Positions 9,078 to 19,979 are shown, counted from the first letter of the stretch. The stretch is DNA of 64,000 nucleotides from Apilactobacillus apisilvae (GCF_023380225.1 NZ_CP093362.1:1054001-1118000); one strand, 5' to 3'. A program made the numbers and translations. Notes: a model not told the origin generated them from the letters alone.

Positions 9078-11597
9078 CTATTCATTTGTAGTTTCTTCAT
9101 CTGAATTTGAATCATCTTTTTCATCATCTGATTCTTCAGCTTCATTGGAAACTTTAGCAACGGTTGAAACTCTAGAGTCTTCATCAATTCTAATTAAATG
9201 AACCCCTAAAGTAGCACGACCAGTTTGTGAAACATCGGCAACATTAAATCTGATCATAACACCCTTATCAGTAACTAACATAATATCTTCATCACCAGTA
9301 ACAGTTGTTAAACCAGCTAATGGACCATTCTTTTCAGTAACGTTCATGGTTTTAATACCTTTTCCACCACGACCTTTGATTTGATATTCAGAAGCAGGCG
9401 TTTGTTTACCATAACCTTTTTCAGAAATAACAAATACTTTGTCGTCTGGATTCAAGACATCGGCACCAACTACATAGTCATGATCTCTTAGACGAATTCC
9501 ACGAACCCCGGTTGCTGAACGTCCCATTGAACGTACATCAGCGACTTTAAAGCTGACACAGTAACCTAAATGAGTTCCAATAACCATATTTTGATTTTCT
9601 GTAACAGTTGAAACTCGCATTAATTCATCTTTGTCTTTCAAATGAATTGCTTTTAGACCATTACTACGGATATTCTTGAATTCATCAACTGAAGTACGCT
9701 TTACAGTTCCTTGAACTGTAGTAAAGAATAAGTCTTTATCATCGTAATTTTCATTTTCACTAATAGTAATTACCGCTTGTACTTTTTCAGCATTTTCAAT
9801 TCCTAACAAGTTAATGATAGGAAGTCCTTTAGCAGAACGTCCATACTCAGGAATTTCATACCCTTTCATACGGTAAACCTTACCTTGATTAGTGAAGAAT
9901 AACAATGTGTGATGAGTAGTTGTTGAAACTAGATGTTCAATGAAGTCATCATCATGGACACCCATTCCTTGAACTCCACGGCCACCACGATTTTGACTCT
10001 TGAATTCTGAAGTTGCGGTACGTTTGATGTATCCATTATGAGTTAAAGTAATCATAATATCTTCTTCAGCAATTAAGTCTTCATCTTCAATACTTAGGAC
10101 TTCACCGACACGAAGTTCAGTCTTACGGTCATCACCAAATTTACGTTGAATTTCCATTAATTCATCATAAATAATGTCATTGATTTTTTCACGACTAGCA
10201 AGAATTTCTTTATATTCATTGATGTTCTTTAATAACTCATCATGTTCACTTTCAATCTTGCCACGTTCCAATCCAGTTAAACGAACCAAACGCATATCTA
10301 AGATAGCTTGTGATTGTTTATCTGATAAATCAAATTCATCCATTAATTGCTTTTTAGCAACGGCAGAAGTTTGTGATTCACGAATGATCGTAATCACACG
10401 ATCAATATTATCTAATGCTTTAATTAATCCGGCTAAAATATGGGCACGGTTTTCAGCCTTCTTCAATTCATATTGAGTACGACGTTTGATAACACTAACT
10501 TGATGTTCTAAGTAATATTGAAGAATTTCTTTTAGGCTAAGAATTCTTGGGGTACCATCAACAATTGCTAGCATGTTAAAGCTAAAGCTAGTTTGCATTA
10601 AAGTCATTTTGTATAAATTATTTAATACAACTTGTGCTGAAGCATCGCGTTTAACATCGATAACAATGCGCATACCTTCACGGTCAGATTCATCGTTAAC
10701 ATCAGTGATGCCTTCAATTCTTTTATCACGAACTAAATCAGCGATGCGTTCAATTAACTTAGCTTTATTAGTCATGTAAGGAATTTCAGTCGCAATGATA
10801 CGTTGTTTTCCATTTTTATTTTCTTCAATATCAGTTTTAGCACGTAAAATAATGCTACCCTTACCAGTTTCGTAAGCTTTTCTGATACCAGATTTACCTA
10901 GAACAACCCCTCCAGTTGGAAAGTCTGGTCCAGGAACTGCTTCCATTAAATCGGCAGTTGTCGCATCTGGGTTTTGCATTAAAATATGCAAAGCAGAAAT
11001 AACTTCACTTAGGTTATGTGGTGGAATATTAGTGGCCATCCCAACAGCGATACCTGAAGCACCATTAACTAGTAAATTAGGGAACCTTGAAGGTAAAACT
11101 TCTGGTTCACGTTCACTACCATCAAAGTTATCTTGGAAATCAACAGTATCCTTATTGATATCACGTAGCATTTCCATTCCAATTTTACTTAATTTTGCTT
11201 CGGTATAACGCATAGCGGCTGCACCATCACCATCAACAGAACCAAAGTTACCATGCCCATTAACTAATGGATAACGGTAACTAAAGTCTTGTGCCATACG
11301 AACCATTGAACCATAAACAGCAGTATCACCGTGGGGATGATACTTACCTAAAGTATCCCCAACAACTCTGGCTGATTTACGGAATGGCTTTTCAGGAGTT
11401 AAACCTAATTCACGCATATCATATAAAATTCTTCTATGAACTGGTTTCATTCCATCTCTTACATCAGGTAAGGCACGTGCAACAATAACACTCATTGCAT
11501 AGTCTAAGAATGATGTTTTCATTTTTTCAGATAAGTCAACATTTTCAATACGATGACTTGTTAGATCTTCATTATTGGCCAATATATTTGCCTCCAT
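9078..11597 (-). CDS. gyrA: DNA gyrase subunit A
   Basis: 839 aa. Breakage-reunion domain with catalytic Tyr in [11 protein letters not shown], GyrA-box region ([10 protein letters not shown]), six C-terminal blades and an acidic tail ([15 protein letters not shown]). It forms A2B2 gyrase with the upstream gyrB and introduces negative supercoils. The quinolone-determining stretch reads [15 protein letters not shown], so E. coli Ser83 and Asp87 are Thr and Gly here. gyrB-gyrA spacing is 42 bases and contains a parS-like site. Confidence 0.97.
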   Translation of the reverse strand: MEANILANNEDLTSHRIENVDLSEKMKTSFLDYAMSVIVARALPDVRDGMKPVHRRILYDMRELGLTPEKPFRKSARVVGDTLGKYHPHGDTAVYGSMVRMAQDFSYRYPLVNGHGNFGSVDGDGAAAMRYTEAKLSKIGMEMLRDINKDTVDFQDNFDGSEREPEVLPSRFPNLLVNGASGIAVGMATNIPPHNLSEVISALHILMQNPDATTADLMEAVPGPDFPTGGVVLGKSGIRKAYETGKGSIILRAKTDIEENKNGKQRIIATEIPYMTNKAKLIERIADLVRDKRIEGITDVNDESDREGMRIVIDVKRDASAQVVLNNLYKMTLMQTSFSFNMLAIVDGTPRILSLKEILQYYLEHQVSVIKRRTQYELKKAENRAHILAGLIKALDNIDRVITIIRESQTSAVAKKQLMDEFDLSDKQSQAILDMRLVRLTGLERGKIESEHDELLKNINEYKEILASREKINDIIYDELMEIQRKFGDDRKTELRVGEVLSIEDEDLIAEEDIMITLTHNGYIKRTATSEFKSQNRGGRGVQGMGVHDDDFIEHLVSTTTHHTLLFFTNQGKVYRMKGYEIPEYGRSAKGLPIINLLGIENAEKVQAVITISENENYDDKDLFFTTVQGTVKRTSVDEFKNIRSNGLKAIHLKDKDELMRVSTVTENQNMVIGTHLGYCVSFKVADVRSMGRSATGVRGIRLRDHDYVVGADVLNPDDKVFVISEKGYGKQTPASEYQIKGRGGKGIKTMNVTEKNGPLAGLTTVTGDEDIMLVTDKGVMIRFNVADVSQTGRATLGVHLIRIDEDSRVSTVAKVSNEAEESDDEKDDSNSDEETTNE

Positions 11598-11617
11598 TCA
11601 TGGTCGTTCTAGCAGAA

Positions 11618-11633
11618 TGTTTCATGTGAAACA
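11618..11633. promoter_or_regulatory. parS-like site 1 (gyrB-gyrA gap)
   Basis: TGTTTCATGTGAAACA, a near-palindrome one base from the canonical TGTTTCACGTGAAACA bound by ParB/Spo0J. Confidence 0.75.
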
Positions 11634-11639
11634 TTTTTA

Positions 11640-13586
11640 TTAAACATCCAAGTTTTCAACGAATGTAGCGTTTTCTTCGATAAATTTACGACGTGGTTCA
11701 ACTTTGTTACCCATTAACATGTTAAATACATCAGCAGCATTTTCAGCTTCTTTTTCTTCAACACGTTGTAAACGACGATTATCTGGATTCATAGTAGTAT
11801 CCCATAATTGTTCAGCATCCATTTCACCAAGACCTTTATAACGAGAAATACTTGGCTTAGGAGATGCTGGTAATTCAGCTTTCCAGCGGTCTAATTCTTC
11901 ATCATTAGCAACATATCTAATCATTTTACCTTGTTGTAAACGATACAAAGGTGGTTGTGCGATATATACATATCCTGCGTCAAGTAATGGACGCATGTAG
12001 TTATAGATTAGAGTTAATAGTAGTGCTTGGATATGCGCACCATCAACATCGGCATCAGTCATAATAATTAACTTGTGATATTTAACTTTATTAATATCAA
12101 AATCATTACCAAAACCAGTTCCCATTGCAGTGAACATTGATCTAATTTCTTCATTAGCTAGAATCTTGTCCATTGTTGCTTTTTGAACATTTAAAATTTT
12201 ACCTCTAATAGGTAGAATAGCTTGGGTTAAACGAGAACGACCTTGCTTAGCAGAACCACCAGCAGAGTCCCCTTCGACAATGAATAATTCAGAAATTTCA
12301 GGATCTTTACTAGTGTTATTAGCCAATTTACCAGGTAAACTACTAATTTCTAGTCCTGATTTCTTTCTAGTAACTTCACGGGCACGTTTAGCAGCAGCAC
12401 GGACTCTAGATGCCAATGAACCTTTATCAACAATTTGTTTACCTAACTTAGGATTTTCCATTAAGAATTTAGAGAAATGTTCCGCAAAAATGTGATCAGT
12501 TGCAGTTCTGGCATCTGAATTACCTAATTTAGTTTTTGTTTGACCTTCAAATTGAGGATCAGGATGCTTAACACTAATAACGGCAGTTAATCCTTCACGA
12601 ACATCAGGACCAGTTAAATTAGCGTCTTTTTCTTTTAGTAAATTATTCTTTCTAGCATAGTCATTAACAGCACGAGTTAATGCACGCTTGAAACCCTCTT
12701 CGTGGGTTCCACCTTCGATGGTATGAATATTATTGGTAAAAGTTCTAAGTTCACTGTGATAGTCATCTGTATATTGCAAAGCAACTTCAACAGAAATACC
12801 ATTTTCCTTACCTTCAACATAAATAGGTTCTGGAAAAATAGGTTCCTTATCACTATCAATAAATTCAACGTAATGCTTAATTCCACCTTCATACAAGAAG
12901 TCTTCTTCGGTAGGTTCGGCTGGTCGATTGTCACGAAGTGAGATTTTTAAACCTTTATTTAAGAAAGCTAATTCACGAATTCGAGCAGTTAAAGTTTTGA
13001 CATTATAAGTGGTTGTTTCAGTAAAAATATCTGGATCTGGTGTGAAATGCACCTTAGTTCCATGATTATCAGGATCATCATTACCAATAAATTTCATTGG
13101 AGTTTTAACATGACCTCTAGAAAAGTCCATGTAGTACTTCTTACCATCACGAGTAACCGTTACATCTAATTCCGTGGATAAAGCATTGACAACTGATGCA
13201 CCAACACCATGTAAACCACCGGAAACTTTGTATCCGCCACCACCGAATTTACCTCCGGCATGTAAAATAGTAAAAACAGTTTCTAAGGCTGGTTTTCCAG
13301 TTTTCTTTTGAATATCAACTGGAATTCCACGACCATCATCAACAACTGTAATACTATTATCTTTTTCAATCGTTACATGAATTGAGTCGGCAAAACCAGC
13401 TAATGCTTCATCGATCCCGTTATCGATAATTTCCCAAACTAAATGGTGCAATCCTTGAACACTAGTTGATCCTATGTACATTCCGGGACGTTTGCGAACG
13501 GCTTCTAGACCTTCTAGAACTTGGATTTGACTGGCATTATATTCGTCAGTTTTTATTCTTTGTTCTTCTTTTTCCTTATCAGTCAA
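11640..13586 (-). CDS. gyrB: DNA gyrase subunit B
   Basis: 648 aa from a TTG start at 13586, which has TAGGAGGA eight bases ahead. An upstream ATG at 13640 would overlap recF and lacks an SD. GHKL ATPase ([21 protein letters not shown]), transducer, and TOPRIM motifs ([19 protein letters not shown]) are intact. It supplies ATP hydrolysis for gyrase. Order recF-gyrB-gyrA is ancestral for Firmicutes. Confidence 0.97.
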   Translation of the reverse strand: MTDKEKEEQRIKTDEYNASQIQVLEGLEAVRKRPGMYIGSTSVQGLHHLVWEIIDNGIDEALAGFADSIHVTIEKDNSITVVDDGRGIPVDIQKKTGKPALETVFTILHAGGKFGGGGYKVSGGLHGVGASVVNALSTELDVTVTRDGKKYYMDFSRGHVKTPMKFIGNDDPDNHGTKVHFTPDPDIFTETTTYNVKTLTARIRELAFLNKGLKISLRDNRPAEPTEEDFLYEGGIKHYVEFIDSDKEPIFPEPIYVEGKENGISVEVALQYTDDYHSELRTFTNNIHTIEGGTHEEGFKRALTRAVNDYARKNNLLKEKDANLTGPDVREGLTAVISVKHPDPQFEGQTKTKLGNSDARTATDHIFAEHFSKFLMENPKLGKQIVDKGSLASRVRAAAKRAREVTRKKSGLEISSLPGKLANNTSKDPEISELFIVEGDSAGGSAKQGRSRLTQAILPIRGKILNVQKATMDKILANEEIRSMFTAMGTGFGNDFDINKVKYHKLIIMTDADVDGAHIQALLLTLIYNYMRPLLDAGYVYIAQPPLYRLQQGKMIRYVANDEELDRWKAELPASPKPSISRYKGLGEMDAEQLWDTTMNPDNRRLQRVEEKEAENAADVFNMLMGNKVEPRRKFIEENATFVENLDV

Positions 13587-13608
13587 CTTTATTCCTCCTA
13601 AAAAGAAA

Positions 13609-14727
13609 TCACTTTTCTTCCGAAACAGTTCCATTTTCAATATTAAAAATCTTTGGATCTGAAATTAAATCACGTGCGACTCCACTTAGACTGGTCGTTG
13701 TCAAAAATGTTTGGACTTTATTCTGAATAGATTTTAATAGATGGGTCTGCCGACTATCATCCAATTCAGATAACACATCATCCAATAATAAGATTGGATA
13801 CTCATTTGTTTCTTCCTTCATTAAATCAATTTCGGCTAATTTAACCGAAAGCGCTGAAGTTCTTTGTTGACCCTGTGAGCCAAAAGTTGAAACATCTTTT
13901 TGATTGATGATGAATTGTAAATCATCACGATGTGGTCCATACAAACTATTACCCTGTCTAATTTCTTTTTCGCGATTCTCTTTGTATAAATGAAGTAATC
14001 CTTCATAAATCGTATCAATATCAGTTTGTTGCTTCTTTTTTAAGGCACAAACATATTTAAATTTTAATTTCTCTTTATCTTGGGAAATCTCAGCATGAAT
14101 ATCAGCTGCCCAATTTTCGAGCTTAGCTAATAATTCAAGGCGTTGAAAAATTATCTTAGAACCATAAGCAGCTAGCTGGTCAGATAAAACTTCTAGATAC
14201 AACTGATCACTAGCTTCTTTTAACTGTAATTTTTTTAGATAGTTATTGCGCTGCTTTAAAATTTTGCGATATTGAGCATTATCATAAAGATAATGATTAC
14301 TCATTTGTCCAAATTCCATATCCATAAAACGACGTCTAACACTAGGTGCACCCTTTACGATTGATAAATCTTCTGGGGCAAACAAAATCACATTCAATTC
14401 TCCGACATAAGATGATAATTTTGCTTGTTCCAAATGATTGACCTTAGCGCGCTTGCCCTTTTTCCCTAAATCAATTTCTAATTTAGTATCACCCAAGTTC
14501 TTCGAAACATTACCGTAAATTTGAGCGGCATCTGATTGCCATTCAATTAAATCACGATTATTGCTAGTCCGATGACTACGCGTTAAAGCTAAAACATAGA
14601 TAGCTTCTAACATGTTGGTCTTTCCCTGAGCATTGTTACCAAGTAGCACATTGATTCCTGGTGAAAAATGCATCTCAACGTCGTCATAATTACGAAAATG
14701 ACGTAATTTTATTGCTTTTAATTTCAT
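13609..14727 (-). CDS. recF: DNA replication and repair protein RecF
   Basis: 372 aa SMC-like ATPase. Walker A is [17 protein letters not shown], the signature lies near [13 protein letters not shown], and Walker B is [12 protein letters not shown]. It loads RecA at gaps with RecO/RecR. It starts 9 bases after the S4-domain gene ends, so the two are probably co-transcribed. Length is normal for the family. Confidence 0.96.
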   Translation of the reverse strand: MKLKAIKLRHFRNYDDVEMHFSPGINVLLGNNAQGKTNMLEAIYVLALTRSHRTSNNRDLIEWQSDAAQIYGNVSKNLGDTKLEIDLGKKGKRAKVNHLEQAKLSSYVGELNVILFAPEDLSIVKGAPSVRRRFMDMEFGQMSNHYLYDNAQYRKILKQRNNYLKKLQLKEASDQLYLEVLSDQLAAYGSKIIFQRLELLAKLENWAADIHAEISQDKEKLKFKYVCALKKKQQTDIDTIYEGLLHLYKENREKEIRQGNSLYGPHRDDLQFIINQKDVSTFGSQGQQRTSALSVKLAEIDLMKEETNEYPILLLDDVLSELDDSRQTHLLKSIQNKVQTFLTTTSLSGVARDLISDPKIFNIENGTVSEEK

Positions 14728-14736
14728 AGAACTGGC

Positions 14737-14961
14737 CTACTTTTTGCGGATAAAAAATAATCCTACACCCATTACATCAACATTATCACCGTCATATAGT
14801 TTTTTACCACGACGGTTTTCAGGTTCACCATTAAGCATCACTTGATTGTCTGGATCCTTAAGATACCACTTTGCTTGTCCACCAGAAGAAACAATATCTT
14901 CTTCCTTTAATAATTGACCCAATGTAATGTATTCGGTACTGATGAAAACACTATTCTTCAA
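14737..14961 (-). CDS. yaaA: S4-domain RNA-binding protein YaaA
   Basis: 74 aa from TTG at 14961 (AAGGTGGG eight bases ahead); a GTG at 14973 overlaps that SD and is less likely. S4-like motif: EYITLGQLLKEEDIVSSGGQ, then NGEPENRRGKKLYDGD. It is usually found between dnaN and recF. Here it keeps recF but has lost contact with dnaN, which is 25 kb away. A role in ribosome or RNA binding is inferred from the family only. Confidence 0.9.
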   Translation of the reverse strand: MKNSVFISTEYITLGQLLKEEDIVSSGGQAKWYLKDPDNQVMLNGEPENRRGKKLYDGDNVDVMGVGLFFIRKK

Positions 14962-15124
14962 AACTTCACCCACCTTTTCTTATATCCATATTATACCCTT
15001 TTTAAAGATAAAAGTATAGATAATAAGCCCTTATCAGCCTTTCTAAGCGATTTTATGCATTATTAGAGTAAAGATACTAAATAATATAAAAAATGCCTAA
15101 AATAGCAAAAATTTAATTGACAAA

Positions 15125-15155
15125 TAAAAAAGCTTATCAATAAAATTGATAAGCT
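15125..15155 (-). terminator. Terminator after the CPBP gene
   Basis: AGCTTATCAAT pairs with ATTGATAAGCT, followed by TTTTTTATT on the minus strand. Confidence 0.85.
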
Positions 15156-15206
15156 AATGTAAGAGTTACATAAAAAATTATTTTATAATTCATACAAAAT
15201 ATTTAT

Positions 15207-15956
15207 CTAATTTATATGATTATTGACCAAAACATTAATTTTATTTTTAGATTTAAGAAGTAAAAATGTAAATAATATAAATAAAATATCTAGCATATAT
15301 AGTGCATAATTATTATCCCAAATGGTATTTAAAATACCAACAGAAAAATCTGTAAAAAAATGTATAAACATAACTAAAAATATATTTTTAGTTCTAATAT
15401 ATATTGCAGAGGCTATAAAACCAAAAGCGGTTGCATTTATTACCTGTACAATTGTATTTGGAAGTGATTGTGCCATAAAGATAAAATTAATAAAGTGCAT
15501 AAGGCCAAATAAAAAGCTACTAATTAAAACAGACATTAGTATATATATGTAACCTTTTTCTTTAAACTTGTTAATTAAAGCAGTTAATATTAACCCTCTG
15601 TTAACATATTCTTCAAATATACCCGGTCCTATAGAAAAACATAGAACATCAGTTAAAGGTTGAGCTAAATCATTGGGGCGAAAAGAATAAAAGTATGCAA
15701 CAAAAATCAATAAAGTTAAAAAATATGATGAATATTGATCCTTGATTGAAACATTATGAAAACCAAAATTAACTTCTTGTTTTAACCAAAATTTATTAAT
15801 TAAAAATATTGAAAGTAAAGCAAGAGCATATCTAAATACAACGGATAATATCTCACTATTTCTAAACAATATTTGAGATATAAAAGCAAATAATATTAAT
15901 ATTATTATTTGTAAAAAATAAAAAGATAAAATACTAAAAACAGATTTCTTTTTCAA
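15207..15956 (-). CDS. CPBP-family intramembrane protease
   Basis: 249 aa from a TTG at 15956 (AAAGGAG upstream); an ATG at 15986 lacks an SD. Six to eight hydrophobic segments. All three CPBP/Abi motifs are present: EEYVNRG (EExxxR), FGLMHFINF (FxxxH) and HFFTDF. It belongs to the Rce1/CAAX-like family, which in lactic acid bacteria includes bacteriocin self-immunity proteins; the substrate is unknown. It stands alone, followed by its own terminator. Confidence 0.85.
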   Translation of the reverse strand: MKKKSVFSILSFYFLQIIILILFAFISQILFRNSEILSVVFRYALALLSIFLINKFWLKQEVNFGFHNVSIKDQYSSYFLTLLIFVAYFYSFRPNDLAQPLTDVLCFSIGPGIFEEYVNRGLILTALINKFKEKGYIYILMSVLISSFLFGLMHFINFIFMAQSLPNTIVQVINATAFGFIASAIYIRTKNIFLVMFIHFFTDFSVGILNTIWDNNYALYMLDILFILFTFLLLKSKNKINVLVNNHIN

Positions 15957-16126
15957 ATTATATAAATCTCCTTTCTTTATTATCATATAAATAATATTCT
16001 TAAAAGATATCCTAAAATCTTCATAAACAAGCCTCCAAATATGTATAAAATAAAATTTATATCATGAATGCTGTCGCCATTAACTGTGATGATATTTATC
16101 ATAAATTCAATATAATTACTAAGATA

Positions 16127-16453
16127 CTATCTGAAAATAATAAAAATATAGAAAAGTAATATTATTGTTCTAACTATATGATGAGTAATGTGTAGATTAT
16201 TTTGTCCTAATCCATTGAGAATAGCAGATATAATTAAGGAAAAAGATAGTACTGTGGTTAAAACTTTAAATTGACTACTATTAATAGATAGAAATAATAA
16301 CGAAGATAGACTAAATATGAATACTAAACAATTGATTACAAGCGAACAAATTAATATAAAATTATTATGTTGCCTTATATTAATAATAGAAGCAGATGCA
16401 ATTAGTAAAGAAAAAAGAGTAAATAAGATAGCAAATATATATTTAATAATCAT
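16127..16453 (-). CDS. Small membrane protein, unknown
   Basis: 108 aa from the ATG at 16453, chosen for GAAAGGAG eight bases ahead; a longer frame from 16495 has no SD. Three to four hydrophobic helices (residues ~1-20, 28-52, 60-80, 90-108), little soluble sequence. It is not recognised. It lies between pepQ and the CPBP gene in the AT-rich accessory block. Confidence 0.6.
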   Translation of the reverse strand: MIIKYIFAILFTLFSLLIASASIINIRQHNNFILICSLVINCLVFIFSLSSLLFLSINSSQFKVLTTVLSFSLIISAILNGLGQNNLHITHHIVRTIILLFYIFIIFR

Positions 16454-16501
16454 TTTTAATGCTCCTTTCCAAATAATTTCTAGTTGGTGCATCATACAAA
16501 A

Positions 16502-16547
16502 GTGGCTATCAAAGCTTAAGATTTTATCTTTCTACTTTGATAGCCAT
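16502..16547 (-). terminator. Terminator after pepQ
   Basis: TGGCTATCAAAG pairs with CTTTGATAGCCA (loop ~20 bases), with a short T run (CTTTTG) on the minus strand. Confidence 0.7.
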
Positions 16548-16560
16548 TTTAATCTTTATT

Positions 16561-17655
16561 TTATAAATATTTAAGTTCTTTAGGTGTATGAGTAAATGGT
16601 TTACAGCCATCTTCAGTTACATGCACACAATCTTCAATTCTTACACCAGCAAATCCAGGAACATAAATTCCAGGTTCAATTGAGAAACACATGCCAGGTT
16701 TTAATTCCATCTTGTTTCCTTCCATAATAGATGGAAATTCATGTTCTGACATTCCCATGCCATGACCAAGACGGTGAATAAAGTATTTACCGTAACCTGC
16801 TTTATCAATAATATCACGAGCAACTTTATCAACTGATTCGGCAGTTACACCAGGTTTTACATAGTTCATTGCAGTTAATTGAGCATCTAAACAAACGTTG
16901 TAAATATCTTTTTGTTTATCTGACAATTCACCAACAGCAACGGTTCTGGATGAATCTGAAATATAGCCTTGGTGAACAGTTCCTAAATCAAATAGCACCA
17001 TTTCGTTATTTTTAATTACGTTATCACTAGTAGCACCATGTGGTTCAGCTGCATGGGCACCTGCTTGAACTAAGGTGTCAAAACTCATTTCCATCACACC
17101 CTTTTGTTTCAAGGCATATTCTAATTCAGCCATCACTGCTGATTCTGGTTTGCCAGCTTTAACAGCAGCAAATCCTTTTGCAAAAGCAAAATCAGCTTCA
17201 CGACCAGCAGCATCTAATTTTTCAATTTCATCTGCAGATTTAATTAAACGCATTCCACTCATGAAATCAGTAACATCTTTATCAAAAGATACATCTGACA
17301 ATTGAGAATTTAGAGCATTTAAACGACTGATAGTTAAATTATCCATTTCTAAACCAGCATGTTTAGGGTTGGCTACTCGTTCTTTGATATGTTCAGCAAT
17401 CATTTGCCAAGGATTTTCATGATCTAAGTATCCATATACTTCATATGGAAAACCAGTATCCTTAATTGCTTCTACTTCAAGTGCAGGTGCAAACATGAAT
17501 GGTTCCTTATCAGGAAATACCACCAATGCTAAAACTCTTTCTACCGGGTCACTGAAAAATCCAGTTAAATATTGAATGGTCTTAGGATCACTCAAATATG
17601 TAAAATCTAATTCATTCTTGTAAGTCCAATTTTGAACTGTGTCTAACTTAGTCAT
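16561..17655 (-). CDS. pepQ: Xaa-Pro dipeptidase, M24 family
   Basis: 364 aa cytoplasmic metallopeptidase that splits X-Pro dipeptides. The creatinase-like N-terminal domain (1-125) precedes a pita-bread fold. Metal ligands are visible in FDLGTVHQGYISDSSRTVA (Asp pair), HRLGHGMGMSEHEFP (His), SIEPGIY and RIEDCVHV (Glu). Length and sequence fit lactobacillar PepQ. The usual neighbour ccpA is absent. The ATG has the SD GGAGGG. Confidence 0.93.
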   Translation of the reverse strand: MTKLDTVQNWTYKNELDFTYLSDPKTIQYLTGFFSDPVERVLALVVFPDKEPFMFAPALEVEAIKDTGFPYEVYGYLDHENPWQMIAEHIKERVANPKHAGLEMDNLTISRLNALNSQLSDVSFDKDVTDFMSGMRLIKSADEIEKLDAAGREADFAFAKGFAAVKAGKPESAVMAELEYALKQKGVMEMSFDTLVQAGAHAAEPHGATSDNVIKNNEMVLFDLGTVHQGYISDSSRTVAVGELSDKQKDIYNVCLDAQLTAMNYVKPGVTAESVDKVARDIIDKAGYGKYFIHRLGHGMGMSEHEFPSIMEGNKMELKPGMCFSIEPGIYVPGFAGVRIEDCVHVTEDGCKPFTHTPKELKYL

Positions 17656-17738
17656 TAAAAATCCCTCCTATTGTTATTGAATATTCTAGTCCATTTATTG
17701 GATAATTAAAACACCATTATTAGAAAATGATGAGATTA

Positions 17739-18146
17739 TTAATTCATTTTAGGTCTACGATTGATACAATAAATAATAATTGCGGCAATTCTTAATCCCA
17801 AAGATAGGTATCCTAAAATGATAATTAATGGGCCATTAAATAAACCAACATTTTCACTTTGAATATGATATTCTGAAATATAAAGAACTTTATTAATAAC
17901 TTCTGGTAAAGAAACATAAAAATAAATGACTCCAATAATACTAACTATACTGGATATTAGCATTAAAATAGTCCCCACCTTAGGCATATAAGTTTTTTTA
18001 TTTAAAATAATAATTGATATTACAATAACAGCAATATCTAAACCACCAAATAAATAATCTACCATACTAACAATGGGAATACATAAAATAATTGCTAATA
18101 TAAAATTAGCTTTAATCAATCCTGAACCGTCATTTTGATTTTCCAT
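17739..18146 (-). CDS. Membrane protein, unknown
   Basis: 135 aa with four predicted helices (residues ~10-30, 33-48, 54-78, 105-128) and short polar termini. It has a good SD (AAGGAGTG). I do not recognise a family. It is divergent from a 49-aa membrane protein gene at 18229. Confidence 0.6.
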   Translation of the reverse strand: MENQNDGSGLIKANFILAIILCIPIVSMVDYLFGGLDIAVIVISIIILNKKTYMPKVGTILMLISSIVSIIGVIYFYVSLPEVINKVLYISEYHIQSENVGLFNGPLIIILGYLSLGLRIAAIIIYCINRRPKMN

Positions 18147-18228
18147 ATAAAAACACTCCTTAAAATTATTAATTATAAGTATAACAAAGATTAAAATTAT
18201 ATTATAATTTTGAAAAGAGGCATAAATA

Positions 18229-18378
18229 ATGTATATAGTAATTGGATTCTTTGTGATTTTATTTTTAATACTACTAGGTATTAATTTTATATATTATGAA
18301 AGAAAAAATAAAAACAAACGAGAAAATTTATGGACTGCTTTTTGGCACTCAATTATTGATTTATTTTTTTGGATTTAA
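18229..18378 (+). CDS. 49-aa single-pass membrane protein
   Basis: A short reading frame with GAAAAGAGG eight bases before the ATG. One N-terminal helix (IVIGFFVILFLILLGINFIY) is followed by a Lys/Arg/Asn-rich stretch and an aromatic end (WTAFWHSIIDLFFWI). A -10 (TATAAT) lies upstream and a parS-like site plus terminator follow directly. Function unknown. Confidence 0.55.
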   Translation: MYIVIGFFVILFLILLGINFIYYERKNKNKRENLWTAFWHSIIDLFFWI

Positions 18379-18381
18379 AAA

Positions 18382-18397
18382 TGTTTCATGTGAAACA
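18382..18397. promoter_or_regulatory. parS-like site 2
   Basis: TGTTTCATGTGAAACA, identical to site 1. It lies in the gap before the bidirectional terminator at 18407. Confidence 0.75.
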
Positions 18398-18406
18398 TTT
18401 TGAATT

Positions 18407-18449
18407 AAAAAAAGATATTTTAACATTTTAAAGTTAAAATATCTTTTTT
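18407..18449. terminator. Bidirectional terminator
   Basis: AAAAGATATTTTAAC pairs with GTTAAAATATCTTTT, with A and T runs on both sides. It serves the 49-aa ORF (+) and the NAD(P)-binding protein gene (-). Confidence 0.85.
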
Positions 18450-18450
18450 A

Positions 18451-19038
18451 TTATGGTCGATTAATGCCAACACTTTGTTTGATATAAAGATTTTCATCAT
18501 CAATTAAACTTTTCACTAGATTAATAATTGCTTGTCTTGAAACATTGTGTCCACCAAAAGGCTCACCCTTTTTAGTAATTTCATAATCATCGCTTCCACC
18601 ATCAAACCAAACTGGTCTAATCAATGTATAGTTAAGATTGCTATCTTCTATCACATCAGCTGCATTCCGATACCCTTGTAAAAATGGATTCTTAGATAAA
18701 TTACCATCAGATCTAACCGATGCTGGAATTTCATCATAAATCCCCATTGAAGAAATAAAGATCAATTTTTTAACATGATTTTTTTCAGAAAATTGGACAA
18801 TCTTTTTTGCCATTGATTCAATGTTTCCACTTAAAGCAGCAAAAATCACATCTTGATTTTTAGTAGCCTTATTTAAATCAGCATCATTTAGAACGTCGCC
18901 ATTGATAACATCGGCTTGATCATTAGATTTAATTGATCTTGCAAATAATGTTAAATGATAGTTTGAATTGTTTTTTAAATCATCTGTAATTAGACTACCA
19001 AGTGAACCAGTAGCACCTAAAACTAAAATATTTTTCAT
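18451..19038 (-). CDS. NAD(P)-binding atypical SDR family protein
   Basis: 195 aa from the ATG at 19038 (GAGGTGATT ahead). Rossmann motif NILVLGATGSLGSLI at the N-terminus, then a short sugar-epimerase-like fold (YRNAADVIEDSNLNYTLIRP). This resembles NmrA/YwnB-type NAD(P)H-binding proteins. The promoter has a 19-bp spacer with a dyad matching that of the aldo/keto reductase at 49779, so it is probably under a MerR-type electrophile or thiol-stress regulator. The substrate is unknown. Confidence 0.85.
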   Translation of the reverse strand: MKNILVLGATGSLGSLITDDLKNNSNYHLTLFARSIKSNDQADVINGDVLNDADLNKATKNQDVIFAALSGNIESMAKKIVQFSEKNHVKKLIFISSMGIYDEIPASVRSDGNLSKNPFLQGYRNAADVIEDSNLNYTLIRPVWFDGGSDDYEITKKGEPFGGHNVSRQAIINLVKSLIDDENLYIKQSVGINRP

Positions 19039-19057
19039 ATTAATCACCTCGATGATT

Positions 19058-19088
19058 ATATTACTGTTTAAAGTTAGCTTTAAGTCAA
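19058..19088 (-). promoter_or_regulatory. MerR-type promoter of the SDR gene
   Basis: On the minus strand TTGACT, a 19-base spacer and TAATAT. The spacer carries the dyad CTTAAAGCTAACTTTAA. A long spacer with a central dyad is the hallmark of MerR-family promoters. Confidence 0.65.
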
Positions 19089-19091
19089 CAA

Positions 19092-19349
19092 TTATTCATC
19101 AATAAATTCAGCTGATAAAATATTATTTACTGAAATTAACACGCTCTTATATTGTTTTGCTTTCATCACTTTTTGTTCAGTACAAATAATAAATTTTTGA
19201 TTTTTTAAAAATTGTGCTAAACATTCTTCACGGCTTAAAGTGTTATCAAATTCCAGTCCTTCAATATTATAAACAGTATGTCTTTCACCTGCGTTCATTC
19301 CAGCAGTGACAATTATTCTGAGTTTGAATCTAATATCTACATTTTCCAT
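19092..19349 (-). CDS. Conserved-looking small soluble protein, unknown
   Basis: 85 aa with a mixed alpha/beta composition and no membrane segment or signal peptide. SD AAGGAG sits ahead of the ATG. It is not recognised. Its stop lies 4 bases from the SDR promoter, so read-through transcription into the SDR gene is possible. Confidence 0.6.
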   Translation of the reverse strand: MENVDIRFKLRIIVTAGMNAGERHTVYNIEGLEFDNTLSREECLAQFLKNQKFIICTEQKVMKAKQYKSVLISVNNILSAEFIDE

Positions 19350-19457
19350 AAAAAATCTCCTTTTAATTATTTATAAGAACATCATACAACATGAAAATCT
19401 CTTTATTACATAAAAATATCAAAAATGTTTATAATATGATGTATAGGAGGGATTACT

Positions 19458-19970
19458 ATGAAATTACGTGACTTTATTCAACGAAAAAATAATATGTTTA
19501 AAACTAATTATGACAATTATGAACGTGGTAAGGATCGCCAATTATCACAAAATAAAACTTTAGGTGAACTTATTCAAAAACAAATGGATAAAAGAGGCTT
19601 ATCTGCTATTAATAAAAAAGTCGACATTGACTATAATAAATATTCACTTGATATGAAAGTTTACGAATATATTCGTTGGCAAACGCAAGAAAATGACTAT
19701 GTTCTTGCTGACGATATTTTCCAAAAATTCTTTAATAAAAATGATAAATATGAAAATGCTAAAGATAAAATTGATGAGTATTTAGCAATCGCCCCACTAA
19801 TTAAAGCTTTAGATAACTTATATAATTTAAATGTAATTAAAGTTAATAATAGCTCACACCATGTAATTGTTAACGACATTAAATGTCATGCCTATCAACC
19901 AATGCTACTACAAGTTGGTGCTGGTTTTGATATTAAATATCAAAATGACTGGTCAGAAATTTTTGGATAA
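19458..19970 (+). CDS. Soluble protein of unknown function
   Basis: 170 aa, highly charged and helical, with a strong SD (AGGAGGG) and a TATAAT -10 upstream. No known motif was recognised. The middle and C-terminus (YEYIRWQTQENDYVLADD, VIVNDIKCHAYQPML) look like a compact domain. It transcribes head-on to replication and is followed at once by the CiaR-like promoter at 19980. Confidence 0.6.
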   Translation: MKLRDFIQRKNNMFKTNYDNYERGKDRQLSQNKTLGELIQKQMDKRGLSAINKKVDIDYNKYSLDMKVYEYIRWQTQENDYVLADDIFQKFFNKNDKYENAKDKIDEYLAIAPLIKALDNLYNLNVIKVNNSSHHVIVNDIKCHAYQPMLLQVGAGFDIKYQNDWSEIFG

Positions 19971-19979
19971 TCTTTACGC

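Noticed and set aside
13587..13640. Upstream ATG start for gyrB
   Set aside because: It would overlap recF by 32 bases and has no SD, while TTG at 13586 has a perfect AGGAGG.
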